DNA of 64,000 nt from Welwitschia mirabilis. Lineage: Eukaryota; Gnetophyta; Gnetopsida; Welwitschiales. Positions 57,828 to 64,000 of this stretch are shown here, piece by piece (position 1 is the first letter of the stretch; each line of letters begins with the position of its first letter). The position numbers and the translations under genes are program-made. The notes under the pieces were generated by a model. The model was not told the DNA's origin and searched no databases. It worked only from the letters and a program-made list of their open reading frames with translations. The stretch is from the NCBI GenBank assembly GCA_051453625.1, contig JBOZIK010000001.1, positions 28,398,589 to 28,462,588 of the forward strand. The letters run 5' to 3'.

Positions 57828-57835
57828 TATAAATA
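57828..57835 (+). promoter_or_regulatory. TATA box of the Copia LTR
   Basis: TATAAATA, about 670 bases into the LTR and following a C-rich stretch, is the best core-promoter candidate. Confidence 0.5.
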
Positions 57836-58114
57836 GCTATGATATTGTTGACCTAAAGATATTTTAGCACTATTATTATTTGGTACAATCATTATGGATA
57901 TAAAAGATTAAGCAGTAATTTCATTAGTATATCATTGTACTGTTTCACATCTAACTTGAGAAAATTCATCACTGGTACAAGTACTTCATTCTTGTTATAT
58001 CTAAGAGCTTTATTATTGTGATCTACTGAAGAAGAGCTTCATTCATTATACTGCTATAGAACATGTGATATCTGTTCAACTAAGGCATTACCTCATCACT
58101 TTCATCATTTCTAA

Positions 58115-58182
58115 AGGTTGAGACTTAGCCTTAAAAAGTCCATGCTATAGGTTAAGACTTAGCCTTAAAAAGTTTAGTTGTA
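58115..58182. repeat. 34-bp tandem duplication in the LTR, next to a gap
   Basis: AGGTTGAGACTTAGCCTTAA and the bases after it are repeated at a 34-base offset. Directly after the gap, 58293-58370 resembles 57908-57990 (shared 'TTTCATT.GT.TATCATTGTA'), so the gap spans a larger internal duplication. Confidence 0.7.
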
Positions 58183-58683
58183 AGGATTACANNNNNNNNN
58201 NNNNNNNNNNNNNNNNNNNNNNNNNNNNNNNNNNNNNNNNNNNNNNNNNNNNNNNNNNNNNNNNNNNNNNNNNNNNNNNNNNNNNNNNNNNAAGATCAGA
58301 CTGTATTTTCATTGGTGTATCATTGTATTGCTTCACATCTGATTGAGGAGATCTATCTTTGGTAAAAGTCTGCTTGTAAGAGTTACAGGTGAATCTGCCA
58401 AAACCTGTGGAGTAACAAAGATCTAAGATCAAGCTTGGGAGAAGCTGATCGTCAAGAGTGGAGTAGTTCTCAAACCACTATATATCTAGTATGCATCAAA
58501 ATTAGTAGTTTGTGCATTTCATTTTTGATTTCTTACTTTAGTTTTTCATTATTGTATGCAATTTCTTATATTAGTTATTTTCATATATAAGCTGTGCTTA
58601 GATATGTTTAAATATTTTGGTTTTGGAATAGGTTTTTAAAAGAACCTATTCACCCCTCCTCTAAGGTTCTCAATCTTATCATT

Positions 58684-58695
58684 TGGTATCAGAGC
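58684..58695 (+). promoter_or_regulatory. Primer binding site for initiator Met tRNA
   Basis: TGGTATCAGAGC, a perfect match to the standard plant site, two bases after the LTR end. Confidence 0.9.
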
Positions 58696-58747
58696 TTAGG
58701 TTAGTCATTGATAGATTTTAACCAATCTTGATTTTAGAACCCTTAAA

Positions 58748-60007
58748 ATGAGTAACCCATTTGATGGATTTTCGATTGGTCATCCATCTATGTTCGATGG
58801 TTTAAACTATGCCTATTGGAAAGTTAGGATGAAAATTTGTCTTAGATATCTGGATGCCGATATAGAGGAAGTTATTTACAAAGGATATACTATGCCTATG
58901 ATAACTTAAACAAATGCAAATGGTCATAATATCTTAGTTCTCAAATTTTGAGACCAATGGATACTAATAGATAAAGCAAAAGCTACCATTGATGCTGGTG
59001 CTCTTAATGCAATCATTTGTGAAATATATGTAGATGAATTTAAAAGAAGCATAAACTATACTAATGCTAAGGAAACTTGGAATATTTTAGAAGTGGAACA
59101 TAAAGAAACATCCACTATTAAATAAGTAAAATTTTACATGCTTATTTCTAAGTTTGAAGATATTCATATGGATGAAGAAGAAACCTTGCAAGAAATTTTT
59201 GCTAGACTTACAGATATTGTGAACTTAATGACAAGCCTTAGAAAATGCATGGAGAAAAGGAAAGTGGTAAGAAAAGTTCTGAGTTCCCTACCAAGAGATT
59301 CAAACCGAAGGTGACAACCATAGAAAAAAGCAAAAACATCAATGTCATGATGTTGGAAGAACTTCAAGTAATATTTAAATTTATTAGCTTAAGTTTACTA
59401 AAAATAGAAAAAAAGGTATTACTTTGTAATGTATGCAGAAGGACTATAGATCAGACAAGTCAAATAAAAAAGTTAATGATGATGAAGTGGCTCTTCTAGC
59501 TAGGTGATTAAAAAGTTTCTTTACATAAAAAAGGAAGGAGAATCAAGTAGGAATTTAAGGAGAAGCAACTCAAAGCAAAGAAAAGAACAAAAAAGGAAAA
59601 AGGAAATCCAATGCTATTCATTCAAAATATTTGGACATATGGCCAATGAGTATCCTAATACTAGGAGAGAAAAAAAGAAGTCTAAAAACTCTTCATTCAT
59701 GACTACTTGAGATATTGAAGATGATGAAGATGATAAGAACTACTCAGATCATGGATTAGACAGAGATAGAAGGTTATCTTTCATGGCTTTAATACCATTA
59801 CTTAAAAATGTACTTAGTACTTCTATGATAAATGATTTGGATATGATTGATAAAGAGAAAGATAAGCTAGAAGCCACATGTCAAGAATTGTATGAAGAAT
59901 ATGAGAAGCTTACTAAGAGAGTCAATGAGTTAAATAAAATGGTAAAGACCATTACAAAAGAAAAGGAGAAAGGAAGTGGAAGCTCAAATCCGATAACATC
60001 AGGTTAA
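58748..60007 (+). pseudogene. Copia gag (UBN2 type), zinc knuckle and coiled-coil
   Basis: From ATG 58748 the frame reads 'FDGLNYAYWKVRMKICLRYL' (58795-58855), 'ALNAIICEIYVDEFKRS', 'AKETWNILEVEHKET', 'KFYMLISKFEDIHMDEEETL' and 'KVVRKVLSSLPRDS', the standard order of the UBN2 gag of plant Copia elements. A CCHC knuckle at about 59610-59655 reads CYSFKIFGHMANEYP, with two of the three Cys lost. A Glu/Lys-rich coiled region follows (59783-60007). Gag would form the particle; stops and frameshifts (first at 58906-58910) make it inactive. Confidence 0.8.
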
Positions 60008-60359
60008 CTACTCAGGTAAATGATCTCTTATTTTTTGTAAATAAACTTTTTGGTAGTTCATCTAAATTGGAACAGATGCTTAAAGTATGAAATCCAAATG
60101 GAGACAAATCAGATATTGGCTTTGGTGTACAAATATCAGGAAAACAGGTAAACTAAATAAGTAAGTATGTGCCTACACTTTTGTGCTATTTTCATGTTAG
60201 ATTTGGTCGTTCTAAATCTTTTTGTAAAGTTAGACATTTAATTTTTTTTTTAAAAATATGAACTCATTGTCTTTTAAGTTTATGCCTAAGAAAAATGTAT
60301 CACCTAAGTTAAATAAGACTAAGTGAGTTAAAGCTAATAATCTTCAAAGCTTTGTGACA

Positions 60360-60888
60360 TAGATAGATTTTAGATGATCACATTTGAATAGTTAGTATTT
60401 AGATAATGACTGTTCAATGCATATGATAGGAGATCAATCAAGGTTTTAGAACTTGAAGAGCATAAATGGAGGAGAAGTTATTTTTAAAAACAACCAAACA
60501 ACAAAAATAGAAGGTATAGGATGCATCAAAGGAGGTATGTTATCTAAACTTGATAATGTACTTTATTTTAATAGTTTGCAACATAACTTATTAAGTTTAG
60601 TCAACTTTGTGATAAAGGGCATCAAATAATTTTTAATAAATAAAAATACATTGTTGTGAATGAGAAAATGAATGTTGCTATTTTTCTTACAAAACTTATT
60701 GATAATGCTTATGTATTAGATGTTAAATCATTTGATCAAATATTCCATGCAAACCAAAACTTTAGGAAAGATTTTGATAAAATTGAATGTTACTCTATCA
60801 ATTCTAATGAAACCCTTAATACTCGTAATCAATTGAATAATCATGGAAGTGACCTAGAGGTTAAGATGCCATATGATTTGGTTAACTA
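60360..60888 (+). pseudogene. Copia protease remnant and pre-integrase segment
   Basis: Near 60395-60450 the frame reads YLDNDCSMHMIGDQS, matching the Copia protease core LDSGCSRHMTGD but with Ser-Gly of the catalytic DSG changed to Asn-Asp. 'GGEVIFKNNQTTKIEGIGCI' and 'DNVLYFNSLQHNLLSLVNFV' follow, then a gag-pre-integrase-like stretch with 'NEKMNVAIFLTKLIDNAYVL' (60660-60720). Integrase proper never starts. Confidence 0.75.
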
Positions 60889-61066
60889 AATGTGATTGGC
60901 TGACCGGATTGAGAGCCCAGCCAACTAGACCTCTTCCAGTACTATAGACCCATGTCTCAATGAGTAGACCAAATGTTCAAGTGGTTAACTAGACCTGACA
61001 GATTACAGTGTGGAAGTGCAGTTGGTGGACCTAGTTTCTTTCTTAAATTTGCCCTATTTCCTTCAG

Positions 61067-61075
61067 TTTATAAAA
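61067..61075 (+). promoter_or_regulatory. TATA box ahead of the extra ORF
   Basis: TTATAAAAG lies about 200 bases upstream of the ATG at 61270, after a C/T-rich stretch. It suggests that the extra ORF had its own promoter, separate from that of the LTR. Confidence 0.45.
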
Positions 61076-61126
61076 GAGATAGAAATCTAACTTGAGTTCA
61101 TTGTGTTCTAGTGCCTCTAAGCTTTC

Positions 61127-61189
61127 AGATCTAGTGAGTTTCTTTTAAGATCTAGAGATTTTGCTTTTAGATCTAGTGCTTTTCTCAGT
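61127..61189. repeat. Three 21-bp repeats of an AGATCTAG unit
   Basis: Units start at 61127, 61148 and 61169, each AGATCTAG(T/A)G followed by a T-rich stretch. They lie in the leader of the extra ORF. Confidence 0.8.
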
Positions 61190-61269
61190 TCTCTTTCTTT
61201 CAAGGGTCTTATAATAACTACTACCTCTTCTAAGAGAGGTNNNNNNNNNNTTTCTACTTTTACTAGGGC

Positions 61270-62230
61270 ATGTCTGAAGAAGATGTTGACAAGTTTTTTG
61301 AGAAGTTTAAAAAGAAAGATATGTATCAAGAGTAGTTTATAGCTACATTAAAGCTCAGAAAACTCAAGGAGGTAATCCAGCTCTTAAGAGATCAAGATTT
61401 AGACCATTTCTTGGATTTCTCAGGTCCTGCCTATTTTTTTCTTACTAGGATTTTTTATTGTAATGCTTCTTTTAACCATGATACTAGGACTTTTAAAATC
61501 CTTGTTTTGTGTAGAAGGATTAGAGTGACTGCAAACCTTATCTCTTAGCTAACAGATCTTCTAAAGGGAGACTATGAGGAGTTTTGGCCTCTCAGAGACT
61601 CCATGAAAGATAAACTGGTAATAACCAGGGAGCTTTGTGGTAGAGTAGATTCTTGAAAACATACTTTATCTACTTCTTTGTTGACTCCCAGATATCATTT
61701 CATTCATTCGATTTACTTATAACTTTCTTCCTTTCACTAGTCATCATGATGAAGCCTCCAGTTACAGAGCATATTTGATGTATTTAGCAAGAACTGAGTA
61801 TTCTATTAATGCTTCTTTCATAATACTAAAGAATATGGCTTCATGGTTGGAGTATCATAGAACTAAGGCTCTACCCTATGCTATGCTTATCACTATAATC
61901 TATCACCATTTTTGTATTAATCTACATACTTCATTGGAGTCTCTTTAGCCTTTATCAATCATTCTACATGCAACTTTGTCTTGCATGCATATCTTCACCC
62001 CTTTAAAGAAATTCCCTTATAAAACTCCAAAAAAAATATCTTGAAATGAGATTATTTCATATCTAAAGTAGATTAACTTCTATACTAGACACATGAAAGA
62101 AGACCTTATTGTAGATGGATATGACATTACAGATACCTCAATTGAGGGTACTGGATCTGCTCATACTGGGGAAGATGAAGAATATTCAGAGGAAGAATCT
62201 GAAGAGGAAAAAGAAGAAGAGGAAGAATAA
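61270..62230 (+). pseudogene. Extra ORF resembling the 'putative plant transposon protein' family
   Basis: From ATG 61270 the plus strand reads MSEEDVDKFFEKFKKKDMYQ, then 'DHFLDFSGPAYFFLTRIFYC' with 'NASFNHDTRTFKILVLCRRI' (61400-61520), a pattern of landmarks like the family often annotated as putative plant transposon protein (Pfam Transposase_32; assignment from memory). 'YHFIHSIYL' near 61690, 'YLARTEYSIN..FIILKNMA' near 61780-61840 and 'LPYAMLITIIYHHFCINL' (61870-61925) follow. The C-terminus is very acidic (GEDEEYSEEESEEEKEEEEE before TAA 62228-62230). A stop at 61333-61335 and at least one frameshift break it. Function of the family is not known to me. It lies exactly where Copia pol would be expected. 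Confidence 0.55.
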
Positions 62231-63021
62231 AATTAAAATTTCTTATCTTTTTAATCATGCTTTAGTGTTCTTTTCTTACCCTTGTTCTCAAAAAGAGAAG
62301 ATTTTTATTATGCTTGTTTGATAATTTTGAGATGTATTCACTTGAAGAGAACATTTTATTTTCTAGTTATAATCCTTATTAAAACTTGTAATGTTTTGTC
62401 TCTTAAAAAAAATTAGTAATCTATTTTAGCACAATTTTTTTCTGTATCACTTTACATCATTTCGTATATCTCATTTTTGTAAGTATAAATTATATGTGCT
62501 TATTTTAGAGAGGTTAAATTATTATCTCAATTAAAAATGAACTGAAATATTTGTGTCATTTAAATAAATGAGTGTTTCTGATCACATTTGAATTATCATT
62601 TGATATCATTATGTTTTCTCAAATTATGCATAATCAAATTGTATTATTTAAGAGCACAAAATTTTGTCTATTCAAAATGCCTAAATGTGTGTCAATATTT
62701 GGATCATTCCTTTCACATGTGGTATCAAGATAGGGGAGAAAAATTTGATATTTCTTGCCGTATATCTAAGTTTTATGTTTATTTGCCATTGATGTCAAAG
62801 GGGAAGAGACGATGTAGTGCTTTTAAAGTATCCTGTCAAAGAGGGAGAAAATGATTTGTTTTAGAAATGCTTTCACCCTTTTTGTTTAACTGTCTATATG
62901 ACTTGATGAAAGGGGAAGTTTTTTTATTATATTGTGCCTAAAATTAGTTGGTGAAAGAGCTTAAATACGTTCAAATTTTGAAATCACTTATTTGTTTGCC
63001 ATCAATGTCAAAGTGGGAGAT
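62231..63021 (+). other. Copia 3' non-coding region with repeated purine tracts
   Basis: The phrase GTCAAAG(G/T)GGGAG or a close variant occurs near 62795, 62837, 62910 and 63008. The last one, AAAGTGGGAGAT (63010-63021), abuts the 3' LTR and is the working polypurine tract. The 'TTTGCCAT(T/C)(G/A)ATGTCAAAG' context is shared by the first and last. Confidence 0.6.
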
Positions 63022-64000
63022 TGTTAGATTATATTTGCCGATTGATGTCAAACTAATATCTTTTGTGTAGAACATATGGTATCTTTTATGCAGATAAGTT
63101 TGAATTTTGCAGGTTGAAAGAATTGGACCAAAATATACACTAGAAACCTGCTGAGTTAATTTACCCTCCAGTAGGGTTGACTGGATCTTAAAGGGGTCGA
63201 CCGCACCTGAAGCTTTCAAAGGAAAAGGACTACAACCAGAAGGGTCGACCGGATTCTAATGGGGTCGACCGGACCTGTAACCTGGAAATCAGTATCCCTG
63301 AACCGAATGGAAAGGGGTTTACCGAATTTTCATGGGGTCNNNNNNNNNNNNNNNNNNNNNNNNNNNNNNNNNNNNNNNNNNNNNNNNNNNNNNNNNNNNN
63401 NNNNNNNNNNNNNNNNNNNNNNNNNNNNNNNNNNNNNNNNNNNNNNNNNNNNNNNNNNNNNNNNNNNNNNNNNNNNNNNNNNNNNNNNNNNNNNNNNNNN
63501 NNNNNNNNNNNNNNNNNNNNNNNNNNNNNNNNNNNNNNNNNNNNNNNNNNNNNNNNNNNNNNNNNNNNNNNNNNNNNNNNNNNNNNNNNNNNNNNNNNNN
63601 NNNNNNNNNNNNNNNNNNNNNNNNNNNNNNNNNNNNNNNNNNNTCAATTGAATCCTAAAGGAGTCGACTGCATCTGAAGCTGTCAAGAAAAAATGGATTG
63701 AACCCAGAGGGTTCGACTAGATTTTGATGGGGCTGACTAGACCTATATCCTAGAAGTCAGTATTCTTGAACCAAATGGAAAGGGGTCGACTAGATTTTCA
63801 TGGGGTTGACTGGATTTGAAGAGTTGATAGGTAATAGTCCTAGATCAAGAGGCAAGGAGTCGATTGGACCTAGGATGAGGTTGAGAGGACCCAAATGGGG
63901 TCAACCAGACTTGGAGATGTAAAAACCTAGGATAACCAAATTTCTCTCTTAGGCAACCTAAGTAATTCATGACACCACATGGGGTCAACTGGATTTTTAT
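63022..64000 (+). repeat. Copia 3' LTR, cut by the window end
   Basis: Begins TGTTAGATTATATTTGCCGA and aligns with the 5' LTR from 57159. It has at least fourteen copies of the GGGGTCGACCGGA-like unit, better preserved than in the 5' LTR, and a 304-N gap at 63340-63643, itself in the repeat-rich part. Confidence 0.8.
63190..64000. repeat. Cluster of GGGGTCGACCGGA-type short repeats
   Basis: Clear units lie near 63195, 63241, 63260, 63661, 63709, 63729, 63782, 63802, 63856, 63896 and 63981, spaced about 20-60 bases. The core GGTCGACC is a perfect 8-base palindrome. Many copies show C-to-T change to GGTTGAC or GGTCAAC. Confidence 0.85.

Larger units (their letters stand above)
57159..58681 (+). 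repeat. Copia 5' LTR
   Basis: Starts TATTAGATTATATTTACC, matching TGTTAGATTATATTTGCC at 63022, and ends ATCA just before the primer site. Contains many short GGGGTCGACCGGA-like repeats in decayed form (57290-57700), a TATA box near 57828, a 34-base tandem duplication at 58115-58182 and a 100-N gap (58192-58291). Confidence 0.8.
57159..64000 (+). mobile_element. Ty1/Copia-type element with pol replaced by another ORF
   Basis: A 5' LTR (57159-58681), initiator-Met primer site, Copia gag, zinc knuckle, coiled region and protease remnant are followed not by integrase-RT-RNase H but, after about 360 bases, by an unrelated ORF (61270-62230). Then come about 790 bases of non-coding sequence with purine tracts and a 3' LTR from 63022 that runs off the window. 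The element starts inside a LINE endonuclease, so it is younger than that LINE. Without pol it could only move with help in trans. Confidence 0.75.

Noticed and set aside
61117-61329. Minus-strand frame with LDLK heptad repeats that looks like EAR motifs
   Set aside because: It is the antisense of the 21-bp AGATCTAG repeats and runs through Ns; no independent support.

Overview
The window looks like nuclear DNA of a seed plant with a large, old, repeat-filled genome. Evidence: plant-type transcription factor genes (an EAR-motif C2H2 zinc-finger protein and the first exon of an R2R3-MYB), a plant-type TauE/SafE family gene with introns, and mostly AT-rich, CpG-poor filler built from decayed plant L1 LINEs, Ty3/Gypsy and Ty1/Copia elements. 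A gymnosperm is plausible from the age and density of the repeats, but nothing here proves it. Several N runs (7337-7436, 13106-13115, 31142-31241, 42798-43467, 58192-58291, 61241-61250, 63340-63643) show it is a draft scaffold.

Layout. 1-1.1 kb: 3' end of an LTR element (polypurine tract plus LTR). 1.1-4.9 kb: AT-rich, nothing recognised. 4.9-6.35 kb: decayed LINE reverse transcriptase, cut by an LTR (6347-9131) that is itself split by a reverse-oriented insert with a LINE-like tail. 10.8-11.7 kb: the best gene, a C2H2 repressor-type transcription factor (minus strand). 12.4-12.9 kb: CpG-rich block with no recognised product. 13.0-14.25 kb: 3' part of a LINE. 17.1-19.4 kb: LINE ORF1 and endonuclease, without RT. 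22.2-23.0 kb: exons of a TauE/SafE-family gene or pseudogene (minus). 24.1-24.5 kb and 33.9-34.1 kb: three or four putative exons of one unrecognised minus-strand host gene, separated by a 9.4-kb Gypsy insertion block with a perfect 5-bp target duplication. Inside that block lie two overlapping copies of a chromodomain Gypsy element and, between them, a clean R2R3-MYB first exon with its TATA box. 35.2-38.5 kb: LINE RT, zinc-finger region and tail. 41.4-47.1 kb: Athila/Tat-like Gypsy remains ending in an LTR of the same family as the one at 6.3-9.1 kb. 47.5-48.95 kb: decayed LINE RT. 49-55.7 kb: nothing recognised. 55.7-57.16 kb: LINE ORF1 and endonuclease, cut by a Copia element. 57.16-64 kb: this Copia element has 1.5-kb LTRs, gag and a protease remnant, but its integrase, RT and RNase H are absent. 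A separate acidic-tailed ORF resembling the 'putative plant transposon protein' family, with its own TATA box, stands in their place.

The window therefore holds few working genes: the zinc-finger gene looks intact, the MYB exon looks intact but is orphaned, and the TauE/SafE and unknown genes look broken. Everything else is layered transposon history. The most interesting items are the MYB exon trapped between two Gypsy copies inside another gene, and the Copia element whose pol has been replaced by a different ORF.
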